DNA of 64,000 nt from Akebia trifoliata. Its lineage: Eukaryota > Streptophyta > Magnoliopsida > Ranunculales > Lardizabalaceae. The stretch lies in assembly GCA_017979445.1 (NCBI GenBank), contig CM030711.1, forward strand, positions 18,430,922 to 18,494,921. Reading direction: 5' to 3'. Below the pieces are notes generated by a model, which was given only the letters and a program-made list of their open reading frames with translations, searched no databases and was not told where the DNA came from. Position 1 is the first letter of the stretch; the number at the start of each line of letters is the position of its first letter. The translations under genes and the position numbers were made by a program. Positions 21,829-34,541 of this stretch are shown piece by piece.

Positions 21829-23361
21829 ATGAACCACCCCCTTGTTTTAGTAGGTGTTGTTTGTTTTTTATTTGTTTAAAGTCATTAAGATCCCATCTCA
21901 TCTCATCACTATGAGAAAATACATTTGGTCGTCAACATTGAAGAAAGAAAATAATTATTTTTGTAAGATCTTATCATCTAGGAAATTGGGTTTGAATAAG
22001 GACTTTGGTTTGGAGTTTTGTATTTTAGTGATTCAGGTTATTTTGATGCAAGTACATGTGAATTCTTTTCTATTTGTGCAAACCTTGTGTCGTGTTAGTC
22101 ATACTTTTACAACTTGTAAAATAGACTCGAAACTCATCCATGTCAACTCAACTCGACTTGATTGGATCTTTTGATGACTCAGCCCAAAACTCGATGGAAT
22201 CAGTTCACCAAATCTACTCATTAACTTGGTCTATTTATCTCAAAGCAAAGGATCTACGATTTTGTAAAGGGAGTGTATAAAAAAGGGACTTAGATTATCA
22301 CAACTCTTTTTTAAAATATTTATCAAAAAGGATGTATTCTTATTTTGGTATATATTTATTTTTATCAAAATGAATACCTTCTTTATGGTCATTTTATATT
22401 GAATTTAGTTTTATACATTTATTTTGAATTTCATGCAAATAACCTTTTTCATTTTTTATTGATAAGTTGGGGTTGAAGGGACCCCTCCTTAAGAACATAT
22501 CAATGAGAATAATTGTTGAAAAATTCATAGTTCTATTATTTATTTTTTTCTTATGTTTTGTTGGGAGATAAGATTTGAACTTAAGACCTCTTGAGTGTTA
22601 TTTGTAAAGAGTAAAGATTTCCTTAATTGTTGAAATATGAACTAAAAGTATTATTTCATTATTTATAATTACTTTGTTAGAGAAGTTGAAACTTGAATAA
22701 TTCTCTTTGAGTCCTAATGGTTTAAAACATGTTGATACACGTATTATGTGTTTTTTTAAATGTTAATGTGTATGGGATGTTGCATGGATGTTAAATTGTG
22801 TATTCTATAGTGTATTATGCAGGTATTTTTTTTATTAGGAAAATTTCATATGTCCATTTTTAAGAGGTGATGCTATCGAAATTTTGATAGAATTATAAAA
22901 TTAATAAAAAATTTTAAATTGAAAATAATTATTTTTATAATTTTTTAATATATATATAAATTTATTTATTTATAATGTAATTATATATTTATTAAGGTAT
23001 TTTGATCATTTTTGGTGCATTATCAACATTAAGGGTATTGACACTATAAGGTTTGGGAGTCACCATCATTTAAAGAGTTTAAGGTGTGAATTGACACTAT
23101 AAGACGAGTTTTAAAAATATTTTTTTTTAAGACATGACTTGGCCAAAAGCGAAGAGTTAAAATTTAAAGGATTTTTTAGTTAAAAGGTATACAATGCATG
23201 TATTTGTATACTTTGAATTTCAAGTGCTAATCCATGAGAATTAGTTTTTCGTGAAATATTTTTTTTAGGTTATTATTATAAGAGAATGTTTTTTATTGAT
23301 TTATTTATGTTTTTCTCTAACACATGATTTTTTTCACATAGTTGTTTGTTTTCATTTTAAG
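21829..23361. other. AT-rich DNA with no recognisable feature
   Basis: No retrotransposon similarity, no convincing gene and no clear terminal repeat. One 106-codon frame (21854-22174) has no recognisable domain. Part of it probably belongs to the left side of the Harbinger element, whose left end I could not find. Confidence 0.5.
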
Positions 23362-23523
23362 ATGTCTTCTGAAACAATAAATATGAACAAGGACAACCAA
23401 GTTGTAGCACAAAATGACAAGGGTAAAGCAAATTGGAGTCCATATTTACAAAAGACCTTTGCTGAACTATGTGTCGAAGCAGTCACGCAAGGTCATAGGA
23501 ATGAGCCAACTCTAGACATGTAG
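23362..23523 (+). pseudogene. Myb/SANT-like DNA-binding protein fragment of the Harbinger element
   Basis: An ORF of 53 residues starting MSSETINMNKDNQ. The segment KANWSPYLQKTFAELCVEAV followed by TQGHRNEP matches the first part of the Myb/SANT-like domain (Trp, spacing and LCVE motif) found in PIF-type accessory proteins, which help the transposase bind and move DNA in the nucleus. The frame stops at 23521-23523, before the rest of the domain. I see no continuation, so it is a truncated remnant or a first exon with the rest lost. Confidence 0.55.
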
Positions 23524-23775
23524 TTAATAAAAGAAAGATTATTTCATGGATTATGATTTGGATTTATTCTGTATGGATTAAGTTTCTATTTATTTCTGGT
23601 TTGTGGATTGTTGATTATGTTTTATGGATTACGAATTATGGATTATGCTTTGATTTTTAAAAATGTTTGTTTTAATATTTTATATAATTGTTTATAAATT
23701 GAATATATTTATATGATTGTTAATATGGATTATTAAATAATATTTTTTTTTATTAATAATGTAAACAGAAACAAG

Positions 23776-25173
23776 ATGGATTATTCAGATTCAGACGATG
23801 AGATTATATGTATGGCTGCACTTGCTACAGCAAATCATTATCGCATGGCTCGTAAAAATAAATTAGTTCGACAACCCAAAACTAATTGTAATTTTACTGG
23901 ACAAAATTATATGAATTATGTTTTGTCTGGAAATAATGCAATATGTCATGAACAATTTTGAATGGAGAAACATGTATTCGAGAAATTATACAATACTTTA
24001 CACGAAGAGGTGGGTCTCGAAAGAACAAGGAACGTTTCTTTGGAAGTATCCTTAGGAATGTTCTTAAAGATATTAGGACAAAACGAGGGCATGAGAAGCG
24101 TTGGTGATCGATTTCAACGTTCTGAAGAAATTGTGAGTAGACACTTTCATAGAATCTTGAAAGCTGTCCTTGAATTGTGCAAAACTCTCATTGTGCCTCG
24201 TTCTTTGGATGAGATCCCTCATCAAATTCGCACAAATTGAAGATTCTGACCTTTCATTAAGGTAATTTTAAAGTTAAATTCAAAAAAATTATAATGTTTA
24301 ATCTTTAATATAAAATTTCTTTTTATATGAAGGATTGTGTGGGAGCGATTGACGGTACTCATATTGGTGCACGAGTTCCAATAGCAGATCATCTTCGATA
24401 TTTAGGTCGAAAAGGTATAACGCAAAATGTAATGGCTGTATGCTCTTTCGATATGTTCTTCACATATGTAGTTGCTGGTTGGAAAGGACAAGCAAATGAC
24501 GCGAACGTATTCTTAAAAATCATAAATAATCCTAATTTAGGAATTTCTCACCCTCCGTCAGGTTGGTATTCAATATTTTACTTAGAAGTATATTCAATTA
24601 TACATTATATATATAAAATAATGAAATTATTATTCATTTGTAGGCAAATATTACTTGGTTGACTCTGGTTACCCAATGATGGATGGGTATATGACACCAT
24701 ATAGGAGTGTCTATTACTATTTACAAGACTTTCGACGGGGTGCATGGTAGAAGGAAAAGAAGGAATTATTTAACCATCTTCATTTCTCATTGCGTAATGT
24801 TATAGAGAGGTATTTTGGGATATTAAAGGCAAGATGGGCAATTCTTAGGGACATGCACACATACTCCATTGATACTCAAAGGGATATCGTTATTGCTTAC
24901 ATGGGACTGCACAATTTCATTCGAAATGAAACTTTGGCAGATGTTGAATTTGCTATATACGAAGAATTAGATTATATAGATGAAGCCGTCCCTAGGAGTG
25001 TAGATGAGCCTGGACCCTCGAAACGTTCACAACGAGAAAGACATAGAGAAATGGAACGTAGGAGAGAAGTCATAGCTGAAGCTAAAAAAGAAGCTTATGA
25101 TCGACGTGATATAATTATATCATTTTATGATTTAAAACTTACTATTAACAGAATAAATTATATTTTTGGGTAA
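23776..25173 (+). pseudogene. PIF/Harbinger (HARBI1-like) DDE transposase pseudogene
   Basis: Cut-and-paste transposase, nuclear. Exon 1 (23776-24261) has a helix-turn-helix-like region (SLGMFLKILGQNEGMRSVGD then RFQRSEEIVSRHFH). A 71-bp GT-AG intron (24262-24332) follows. Exon 2 has the first catalytic Asp in AIDGTHIGARVP. A second GT-AG intron is at 24562-24643. Exon 3 gives the second Asp in YLVDSGYPMMDGY and the catalytic Glu in SLRNVIERYFGILKARW. All three catalytic acids remain. Premature stops are at 23959-23961 (probably CGA to TGA), 24238-24240 and 24247-24249 (both probably TGG to TGA) and 24748-24750 (TAG). The tail after about 25110 does not look like the family and may be frameshifted. 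Confidence 0.85.
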
Positions 25174-25732
25174 ATTTAGTATATTTTTACTATATGAACA
25201 TCTTTGTTTATTGGTATGACGATCACATATAAATTTTGTTTACGAATGTTTTCTTTTCATTTTACATATGTTGGTGTGATTATTACATATGATTTTATGT
25301 ATGATGATACATGTTTTATTATATGATAGTTGTTATGTTTTTATATAGGTTTTATTTTTAATATGTCCAATATTTAGGGAAGGTTCTGTCGAATTTAAAA
25401 AAAATAAGAATAAGTATATTTTGAGTATAAAATAATGTTATAATGTTTTTATTTAATAAAAACAGTAACTATTACTTTTTTTTGAGCATATGTTGTTGAG
25501 TTATAATGTTAAAAACAATAATTATTACATATAAGGGTATTCTGATCATTTTAACAGAATACATAATAGTTTCATAACATAAAACTCTGTGAGAAGTACT
25601 TCTGGCAGTACTTCTCAGATCCTGTATCCAAACGTACAACACGTATTCAGCTACTTGAGACAGTACTTCAGAAAATACTTTTGGAAGTATTTATATTTTA
25701 AGTACTTCTGGCTCCTGTATGCACACGGGCCC

Positions 25733-26153
25733 TAAGGTTTTGTTAGTTCGAGATACCTCATCTAAATTTCTAAAACATATCTAGTAACAAAATAAATCAT
25801 TGGAATAATCATCCATCATTGGGAACCATTGCAATCGGATTGACGAGTTGATTAATCAGGTGAATGCAAAAATGGCGTGTCTACAGATGTCGTTCTTTGG
25901 TAGAGGGTTGAAGCAAACTAGATAGCAAATCTATTTTGGTAGATGATGCAATATCCGAATGTCAAAGCTAGTGACTATTCATTTTGTAGCCTGATTTAGC
26001 AATTCGTCGGGGCGTTCGGATCCTTGAGAGTAAAACTCTTCCCGAACTAAAAAATGTCAGGTCCTCAAGCGCAAGCTTTAACTGACGGCGTCAGATCCTT
26101 GAATTTTAAAGAATTCTCCCTGACTAAGAAATGCAAGTGTGAGTGTGTGTACT
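25733..26153 (-). mobile_element. Element G remnant: start of 3' LTR plus adjoining untranslated region
   Basis: 25733-25885 matches the first 150 bp of the family LTR on the minus strand (ends GTGTCTACA). 25886-26153 matches the conserved block inside the 3' LTR, with a decayed polypurine tract (GATGTCGTTCTTT on the plus strand). It is cut on the left by the Harbinger element and on the right by the LTR of E, which would make GTACT (26149-26153) E's target site. Confidence 0.75.
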
Positions 26154-27888
26154 TGAAAGCGCCCTAGATCCGCGGGATGCGTAGATCCGCTTTTGACCCT
26201 TGAGGTTTGGGAGTCGCCACCTAGTTATTACGGTCTAGGAACCGAACATTGACTCTAAAAGGCAAAAGAAACTAATCTACGAAAAATAAGAAACTAACTC
26301 CGGGGATCACGTTACGGAATTGGAAGGTGTTAGGCACCAACCCCGCCCGGCAAACACCGGTCTCTACTAATTCCCAAGTAGAACTACATTGCTAAAAAGA
26401 CCTAATCAATAAAAAAAATAAAAATAATTACCTTTTTCGAACGTAACGATTTTCTTTTCCCTCAGATCTGATAGAACAACTTCTTGTATAGTATTCCTCG
26501 CGTCGTTCCGTCACCGGATCTGATTTCTGATCTCCAAGTAGAAGTATCTCTTTCTTAGATTTGAATTCTTTGGATTTGTTTATGGGTTTTGAGGTGTTTT
26601 TGAAGGGTTTTTAGGTATTTTTCAAGCTAAAATTGAAGTATGGGTGTTAGGTAAGAAGTTGGGACTTCAAAATTAGGGTTTTGGGAAGGTTGGGGAGGCT
26701 TCTTGACCTACTTTTCCTAGGGTTTATGATTTGATACGAAAATAGAGTGTGAGGACCTCTATTTATAGATTTTTTTTAGGGGTTGATTTAGATAGAGTTA
26801 GTGTTTAATTAGAGTTGTGTTTTAGTTAGAATTATTTTAGGTAGAGTTGTGTTTTAATTAGAATTGTTTTAGGTGGAGTTGTATTTTAGTTAAAACTCTA
26901 TTAGATAGAGTTATTATTTAATTAGAACTCTATTATGATTTTGACTTTTGGTCTTATTTGTTTGACTTTTAATATTTTGACTTTAGTCTTAATTGATTGA
27001 CTTTTAATATTTTGACTTCAGTCTTCCTTAATTGACTTTAATTTTGACTTTAGTCTCACTTGATTGAGTTTAATACCTTGACTTTAGTATTGCTTGATTG
27101 ACTTTAATTTTTGGAGAACCCCCCCCTCTATAATATCTGTAATTCTTTGGACCCCCAAATGGAGGGGTCCTTAAAGAAATATCTCACGAACCCTCAACAA
27201 TTTTACTTGAAAGCCCGATTGATTGATTTTTTTAATTCAAAATTTTAAATTAATTTCATCAATGTTTCACTTTAATTATTTAATATTTTATTTATTAATT
27301 TTGAAATTTTTAATTATGAAAATTGTGAAATTACCGTTTTGCCCCCAGAGAGGACTTTTCATGTTTTAAGTCGGTTTTTAATGTTCTAGGATGTTTTAGA
27401 ATCGATTTTTCGTAAGGAATTCAATGGAAATATTGATTTGTGTCATTTATAAAGTTTTTTGTATGAAATAATCGTGAACTTTATGAGGGGTATTTTCGTA
27501 ATTTTGTCAAATTCTGTTAAAATTGGTGAAATAATTTATTTGGTTTCAATTTGTTGTGTTATGTGTTTGAATGAGTTTTCCTAATCGTAACGTAGGCTCT
27601 AAGGATATTTTGATGTTAGGGGTATTTTGGTAATTTGGTCATTTTTTAGTGATTTTTATCATGAAACTTCTTTTTGTTTGCAAGATGATGATTTCTATGT
27701 TTCTGGGATCGTATTTTCTTAGCGTGACGTGGTTTCTAGTGTTTTTTCAATTCGACATACCTCATCCGGATTTCTGAAACATTTCTGTAACAAAATAAAG
27801 GAATGGAATAAATATCCATCATTGGGAATCGTTACGATCGGGTTGACGAGTTGATTAATCAGGCGAGTGCAAAAATGGGGTATCTACA
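26154..27888 (-). repeat. 3' LTR of element E (1735 bp)
   Basis: A complete family LTR on the minus strand: it starts TGTAGATACCCC and ends GGATCTAGGGCGCTTTCA. The TATA box is at about 26757-26766. TTGACT repeats and the GGACCCC...GGGGTCC palindrome (about 27150) are present. The neighbouring polypurine tract at 27889-27901 is degenerate (GATTCCCATATTT on the plus strand). Confidence 0.85.
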
Positions 27889-30800
27889 GATTCCCATATT
27901 TGGCAGAGGGTTGAAGCAAACTAGATAGCAAATCTATTTTGATAAATAGTGCGATATCTGAATGCCAAAGTTAGTGACAGTTCATTTTGCAGCCTGATTT
28001 AGCAATTCGTCGAGGTGTTCGGATCCTTGAGGGTAAAACTCTCCCCGAACTAAAAGGTCGTCAGGTCTTCGAGCTTGAACTCTCACTGACGATGTCAGAT
28101 CCTCGAATTTTAAAAAATTCTCCCTGACTAATGCAAAAGTGCACGTGTGTGCAAAAGTGTGATGCTTACTGAGTAAAAATGTATCAGGTCGTAGAGATCT
28201 TCTTTCACTAACAATAATGATTCAAAATTGAAATGTGCTTATGCAACGAAAGCAATCATGGCAAGGTTGAATAATGAGGTAATTTGACTCATAACATTGT
28301 AGGAACTTCGTTAAATCCTATTTGAAGTTAGAAAAAGTTTGAGTCTCGTATATCGGACTCGATCCTATTGTAGCCACGCTTCTCGGGCTAAAGAACTTAA
28401 ACAATCCTGTTAATTCGATATGATTCAAACAAAGTTGGAGTCTCGTTTCTCGAACTCGAACTTAGGTTTATAGGCACTTCAAAAAGCCTATTCATTCTAT
28501 GATTCAATAAGTTAGAGTCTCGTTTCTCGGACTCAAACTTAGGTTTATAGGCACTTCAAAAAGCCTATTCATTCTATGATTCAATAAGTTAGAGTCTCGT
28601 TTCTCGGACTCAAACTTAGGTTTATAGGCACTTCAAAAAGCCTATTCATTCTATGATTCAAGAAATTGGAGTCTCGTTTCTCGGACTCGGACTTAGGTTT
28701 GTAGACACTTCAAAAAGCTTATTCATTCTATGATTCAAAAAGTTGGAGTCTCGTCTCTCGGACTCGAACTTAGGTTTATAGGCACTTCAAAAAGCCTATT
28801 CATTCTATGATTCAAAAAGTTGGAGTCTCGTTTCTCGGACTCAAACTTAGGTTTATAGACACTTCAAAAAGCCTATTCATTCTATGATTCAAAAAGTTGG
28901 CGTCTCATTTCTCGGACTCGAACTTAAGTTTATAGGCACTTCAAAAAGCCTATTCATTCTATGATTCAGGAAGTTGGAGTCTTGTTTCTCAGACTCGAAT
29001 TTAGGTTTATAGGCACTTCAAAAAGCCCACTCATTCTATGATTCAAAAAATTGGAGTTTCGTTTCTCGGACTCGAACTTAGGTTTGTAGGCACTTCAAAA
29101 AGCCCATTCATTCTACGATTCAAAAAGTTGGAGTCTCGTTTCTCGGACTCGAACTTACTAAGTCACATTTTTCGGGCTTAGATTTATAGGAACTTAAACA
29201 ATCCTATTAATTCATTTTATGATTCAAAATCAAACTCAAAGTTTGAAAGATCAGGCCTTTATTGGCTTATCATGCATCTGGATTCATAATTATCATTGGG
29301 TTTCGTCGGACTTTTAAGCTTTTGTAAGATTTTCTTTTTATCATGTGATTAAGAACAAAAACTTTGGAATTAAATGACCATAAAAAATGCCCCTAGTTTC
29401 AAGGTTGGCTTTAATTGGGACTTGACTACGAGACTGATGGAATGGATTATGCTTGAAAAATATGGACTCTGATGTATGATAGATATAAGAATTGTCATTC
29501 TCTTAAATTTAAGACTCTTAAGATTATCATATGTTCAATAAGGGATTGATCATTTTCTTTTGAATTTCTTTTGAAAAATGGTTGAGCTGGACTTAAAAAA
29601 AATCTTGATAAATATTAGAATAAAAGATCTTTCTCTTCAAAGTGGTTGATCGTTTTACATCTTCCATTAGCAAACACTTGAACAAGTAAACATACTCTTG
29701 AAGATCCTACAATATTCAAGATGACTTCTGATTTTTTCGACTTCAACATTGTTTTCGTCGGATGTGAGCTCTTGGCTGAAAAAATGAATATTGTGACTTG
29801 AATGGTTCTGCATTTTCTAGTTTCTGCACAAAAACTTCCTTATGAATTTTTCTTCTTGATGAGACCTTTCCTTCCATTTGATGATGCCCTAATTTTTGCC
29901 TAGATCGTCTCCTCAGGTTTTCAATATAGCGGGCTTTGTTTTTCTTTTTCTAATGATGCCTTAATTTTTGCTTAGGTCGCCTTTTCAGGTTTTCAATCTA
30001 GCAGGTTTTCTTCTTTATGGTTATGCCCTAAATTTTGCCTAAATTGCCTTTTCGGGTTTTCGACTTAGCGGGCTTCTCTTTTTTTTTCTTGATGATCTTG
30101 AATAACCAACTCGACAACTTCTTGGTTCCCTGCACCTTAACCGAGTCAATTAGTATTTAGGAGGGCTTAATAGGTAGGCTTAGGACATGATTCAGAAAGA
30201 AAAAATATAAAGCTCAACTTCCCAAAATGCCCCTAGTTTGATATTCTCTCTTTTCTGTCAATTATTTTGATATTTTCTAAATACCCCTAGTTTGGCATTC
30301 TTTTCTTTTTATCAATTCTTTTGATTTTTTAAAAGTTGCGAGAGGCTAAAAAATGTTATATTTTTTTTTGGTAAGATATGAAAATAGTTCGATCAAAGGA
30401 GGCCTCCTTTGGTGAATGCTACTCGACTTAGTCAAAGTTTCAGGAATTCGACATCTGGATTGCTCTGTCAAGTAAGGTTTCCTTTTGGATAATGAATATT
30501 CTCCAGTCTTCTTTTGTGAAATCGAGTATGATCGAGTTTTATGACTGTTCAACTCTTCTAACACTTCGAGAAAATCTTTTATTCTCTTATGAATGAAAAC
30601 TCTCCTCTTTTGAGTGAGAAACATGGTAGATCCACTTGTGAGTCTTAACGACTTTGTCGATGCTTTCAACTATATCATTTTTGACTAATAATCTTTGACT
30701 TTGAAATCGCTCTTGACTTTACGTCTTGATCTATGTTTTTGTGTAATCCATCAATATATTCTTATGAGACCATGCAAGAACATTATTAAATTTCTCAAGT

Positions 30801-31106
30801 AAGTTTACTATTCTCTCATGTTTTCCTAAGGATAACGTATCACCAATTTGCACTTCTTGAGTATACTATTTAATTCCAATATTTATCAAATTTGATTAGT
30901 GAGCTTTAAGTCATTTCTCATGTTAGATTTTATGTTCATATCATTATTGCACACAGGATAATCAAAAGTTTCTTTATTTATTGGAATTGAAAAGAACATA
31001 GACTGACAAACCTTACTAAAACCAAAAAAATAAAGATAACTGACTGAATTTAAAGACTGACGCAACTAAAGCTAAAAAAGCTAAGAAGACTTAAAAGACG
31101 ACATCA
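27889..31106 (-). other. 3' untranslated region and deletion scar of element E
   Basis: It contains the conserved LTR-proximal block (27889-28150), the 77-bp array, and diverged sequence with two GCCCCTAGTTTG-type words. A three-unit hairpin block lies at about 29885-30075. At about 30750-30900 a stretch is recognisable as the segment just before reverse transcriptase in D (compare 55960-56060). There is no pol gene. The 107-codon frame at 30346-30669 has no recognisable domain. Confidence 0.6.
28434..29204 (-). repeat. 77-bp tandem array in the 3' untranslated region (element E)
   Basis: Ten consecutive units start at 28434, 28511, 28588, 28665, 28742, 28819, 28896, 28973, 29050 and 29127, an exact 77-bp period; a degenerate unit precedes them. 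Each unit holds two inverted repeats on the plus strand: GAGTC...GACTC and ATAGGC...GCCTAT. The sequence is unrelated to the 33/34-bp arrays, although it occupies the same place in the element. Confidence 0.9.
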
Positions 31107-32475
31107 TTATGAATAGAAGGACACAATTCTAGACTCTATGCCACTTCGATTATCTTCGATGGATGACTTGAACTTTTCTGTTTTTACTATCTCTTCATAT
31201 TCTGATTCAATTGGGTGAATGACGGAAATTGGGTCAATTAATTCGGATTTGGATATAGATATTAAGTTTAGAGTAGGAGGAGGTTGATTTTGAAAGGTAG
31301 GCAAAGGGTTAGTCTTAACATTGAGAGTAGTAGGAGTGGGTATGGTGACTTTTTCTTGCTCAATAAGGTCTTGGATAGCATGTCGGAGAGTAATACACCT
31401 ATCAAGAACATGACCAGGCATCTGATGGAATTCACAGAATTGCCCATTATCCATGTTTGGGGGAAGAGGATTAGGCAAAGGCTTAGGTTGTAAAGGTGTC
31501 AGCAATCCCCTTTTCATCAATTTTTGATAAGCAACACTAAGAGACATTCCAAGATTGGCAAACTGTCTCCTAGGCTTAGTTTGTGAAGGCTGAGTAGCTT
31601 GAAGAGATAGTGCGAAGGTGGTGTTGGGCACTTGTAAGGAATTGACATGAGGTTTGAAATGTTTGGATTTTGCTCAGACGAGTTACCAAAAAGTCCTGAA
31701 GAGTAGGCATCCTCAACTTGATTTCAAGCCTCAAGAAGGGATTGAAAAGTGGGAAGGTACTGAGGCATCAAGTACTTGGCATAATTTGGAGTGAGATTCC
31801 TGAGGATAATCTTGACTTGTTCCTTCTTTAAGGTCGGTCCCACAATTGAGCAGCTTTAGCTCTCCATCGAGCAATGAACTCAGTGAAAGTTTCCTCGGAT
31901 TTCTATTTAGTAGTTTCTAGGTCTCTTCTTGTGAGTTCAATATCTGTGTTGAATGAATACCGACTAATAAACTCCTTCATCAATTCATGTCATGTTCTTA
32001 CCCGAGATAAGTCCAATGACATTAACCAGCGTAGTGTAGGACCTGTCAGGGTTCTCTGAAAAAGTTGAGCCATCTGTTCTTCACTTAGACCCTGAGATTG
32101 CATTATGCCGACATATACTTTTAAGTGAGTCCTAGGGCATCCAATACCGTCAAACTTCTCCATATCTGGCATTGTGAACTTTTCTGGTAGACGGACCGTG
32201 GGAAACAAGGTCATTGCCACTAATCCAACAGTAAGATCATTAGGGTCTTTGATGTTCTTCAAAGCAGTTTCAACCTGAGTTATTCGATGAGCTAGGACAA
32301 GGTCGACGTGTAACTGATCATCTTCTTGGTTTTCAACGAGGTCAAACACATCCTGAGGTTCTATAGCTTTCTCTTTTCCCTTTTCAATTTTCAGGGATTC
32401 AATTTGTGTTTGGACAAAAGCAATAATCTGTGCTTGAAAAGATTCTAAAATTTGACGGAACACAGCTTCATCCAT
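31107..32475 (-). pseudogene. gag: Gag pseudogene of a second subfamily (element E)
   Basis: It starts at the ATG at 32475 (MDEAVFRQILESFQAQII) and aligns with the gag of A, B and D only in its core: LPEKFTMPDMEKFDGIGCPR, HLKVYV, and TLTGPTLRWLMSLD. The N-terminus is of a different sequence. The frame breaks after about 161 residues and resumes at 31631, with a C-x2-H-x5-H-x3-C knuckle-like motif (FCEFHQMPGHVLDRC) that is better preserved than in A. It ends at a stop at 31107 before any protease. It is the structural particle protein, now non-functional. Confidence 0.75.
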
Positions 32476-32795
32476 GGTACTTGTTTCTTCTCATGGCAAA
32501 GACTGACTACTTGGCAATGGTACTCTAGAAAGACGACTTTTTTCACCGACCCAAAGTGGTACAGATGGATGTTTAGAACGTTTGGGACCAATTATTACCG
32601 GATTGAAAGTAAACCGAGGTTAACCATTGACTCTAAAGGTTTGAGTCTTAACCACATGATTAAAGTTTTGACATAAAATAGCCCAAGTCTGGCGGAAAAT
32701 ATTGAATCCAAATGCACCATAAGTCTATAGTGACCAAGAAAGTTAGAAAGATTAAATACAGGTCTACCCCTGATTGGGATTGAACCTTTGATTAG
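32476..32795 (-). other. Leader fragment of element E
   Basis: 320 bp between gag and the LTR of F. The first part resembles the ORF1-gag spacer, and no TGG-type primer-binding site is present. ATTAG (32791-32795) would be F's target site under the nested-insertion reading. Confidence 0.5.
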
Positions 32796-34541
32796 TGAAA
32801 GCGCCCTTGATCAGCAGGATGCGCGGATCCGCTTTTGACCCTTGAGGTTTGGGAGTCGCCACCTAGTTATTATGGCTAGGAACCGATCAATGACTCTAAA
32901 TAGATAAAGAACTAATCTAGAACAGAAAAAATTGAATTCGGGGATCACGTTACGAGGTTGGAAGGTGTTAGGCACCAACCTCGCCCGGCCAAAGCCGGTC
33001 TCTACTAACTTCCTAAATAAATTACATTGCTAAAAACCTAGATAATAATAAAAAAATAATAAAAAAGATTATACCTTTCCGATAGTAAAGACTTTGTTCC
33101 CTCAGATCTGACAAAAGTTGCTCCTTTTACCGTACTTCTTCCTTCGTTCTGTCTCCGGATTTGATTTCCGATCTCCGAGGCAAGGTATCTCTTTTTTCCT
33201 TGGATCTGAATTATTCAAGTTTGTTGTGGATTTTGGGATATTTTTGGAAGGCTTTTAGGTGTTTCTTAGGCTAAAATAGAAAGGAGGGATGTTAGGTAAG
33301 GAGTTGGGGCTCCAAAACTAGGGTTTATGGGAGGTTAGGAGGGCTTTTAAACCTACTTCTCTTAGGGTTTTAGATTTGATACGAAAATAGGGTGTGAGGA
33401 CCTCTATTTATATATATTTTTTTAGGGGTTGATTTAGATAGAATTAGTGTTTAATTAGAGTTCTTTTAATTAGAGTTGTTTTTAGTTAGAATTATTTTAG
33501 GTAGAGTTGTGTTTTAATTAGAATTGTTTTAGGTGGAGTTGTGTTTTAGTTAGAACTCTTTTAGATAGACTTATTATTTAATTAGAACTCTATTATGATT
33601 TTGACTTTTGGTCTTATTTGATTAACTTTTAATATTTTGACTTTAGTCTTAATTGATTGACTTTTAGTATCTTAACTTCAATCTTGCTTAATTGACTTTA
33701 ATTTTGACTTTAATCTTACTTGATTGACTTTAATACCTTGACTTTAGTCTTGCTTGATTGACTTTAACTTTTTTGGAGAACCCTCCTCTATTATATCTTT
33801 AATTCTTTGGACCCCCAAATGGAGGGGTCCTTAAAGAAATATCTCACGAACCCTCAACAATTTTACTTGAAAGCCCGATTGATCGATTTCTTTGGTTTAA
33901 AATTTTTAAATTAATTTCATTAATGTTTCATTTTAATTATTTAATGTTTTATTTATTAATTTCAAAATTTTTAATTATGAAAATTGTGAAATTACCGTTT
34001 TACCCCCGGAGAGGACTTTTCACATTTTAAGTCAGTTTTTAATGTTCAAAGATGCTTTAGAATCGATTTTTCGTAAGGAACTCAATGGAAATATTAGTTT
34101 GTGTCATTTATGAAATTTTTTGTGTGAAATAGTCATGAACTTTATGAGGGGCATTTTCGTAATTTTGTCGAATTCTATTAAAATTGGTGAAATGATTTAT
34201 TTGGTTTCGATTTGTTGTTTTATGTGTTTGAGAGCGTAACGCAGGTTGTAGGATTATTTTGAGGTTAGGGGTATTTTGGTACTTTGATCAATTTTTAGTG
34301 TTTTTTTATCGTGAAGCTTCTTTTTGAGTCTACAAGATGATGATTTCTATGTTTCTGGAGTCGTATTTTCCTAGCGTAGCGTGGTTTCTATAGTTTTATC
34401 AGTTCGAGATACCTCCTCCGGATTTCTAAAACACATCTGGTAACAAAATAAAGCAATGAAATACACATCCATCATTGGGAATCATTGCAATCGGGTTGAC
34501 GAGTTGATTAATCAGGCGAGGGCAAAAATGGGGTGTTTACA
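32796..34541 (-). repeat. 3' LTR of element F (1746 bp)
   Basis: Family LTR, minus strand. It starts TGTAAACACCCC and ends with CTTTCA at 32796. The TATA region at about 33404-33414 is altered to TATATAAATAG. It has the LTR-proximal block of F on one side and the leader of E on the other, so it could alternatively be read as a 5' LTR of E. The missing primer-binding site argues against that. Confidence 0.8.

Larger units (their letters stand above)
23296..25732 (+). mobile_element. PIF/Harbinger DNA transposon, left end unresolved
   Basis: It carries a Myb/SANT-like protein fragment and a DDE transposase pseudogene in the same direction, the usual two-gene content of PIF/Harbinger elements. 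The right end reads GCACACGGGCCC and is followed by TAA (25733-25735). That TAA continues LTR sequence that reads TTTCTAAGGTTTTG in intact copies, so TAA is probably the 3-bp target duplication. The mirrored left end (GGGCCCGTGTGC) is absent from the window. The left part, and the rest of the LTR it entered, have therefore been lost, and the start coordinate given is only the start of the coding region. Confidence 0.7.
26154..32795 (-). mobile_element. Element E: internally deleted Tat/Ogre-like element, separate subfamily
   Basis: On the minus strand it runs leader (32795-32476), gag, a remnant of the segment before reverse transcriptase (about 30900-30750), a long 3' untranslated region with a 77-bp array, and the 3' LTR (27888-26154). 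ORF1, protease, reverse transcriptase, RNase H and integrase are missing. No primer-binding site is found at 32795, where the LTR of F begins; most simply F inserted into E's leader and E's 5' end was lost later. Confidence 0.7.

Noticed and set aside
21854..22174. 106-codon frame in unassigned DNA
   Set aside because: No recognisable domain and no supporting context.
28434..29204. CRISPR-like array
   Set aside because: Units are directly adjacent without unique spacers, and the context is a plant retrotransposon.
26154..34541. Reading 26154-27888 and 32796-34541 as the LTR pair of element E
   Set aside because: There is no primer-binding site next to the second LTR, and the outer flanks (GTACT and GATGC) do not match. 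Kept only as an alternative.
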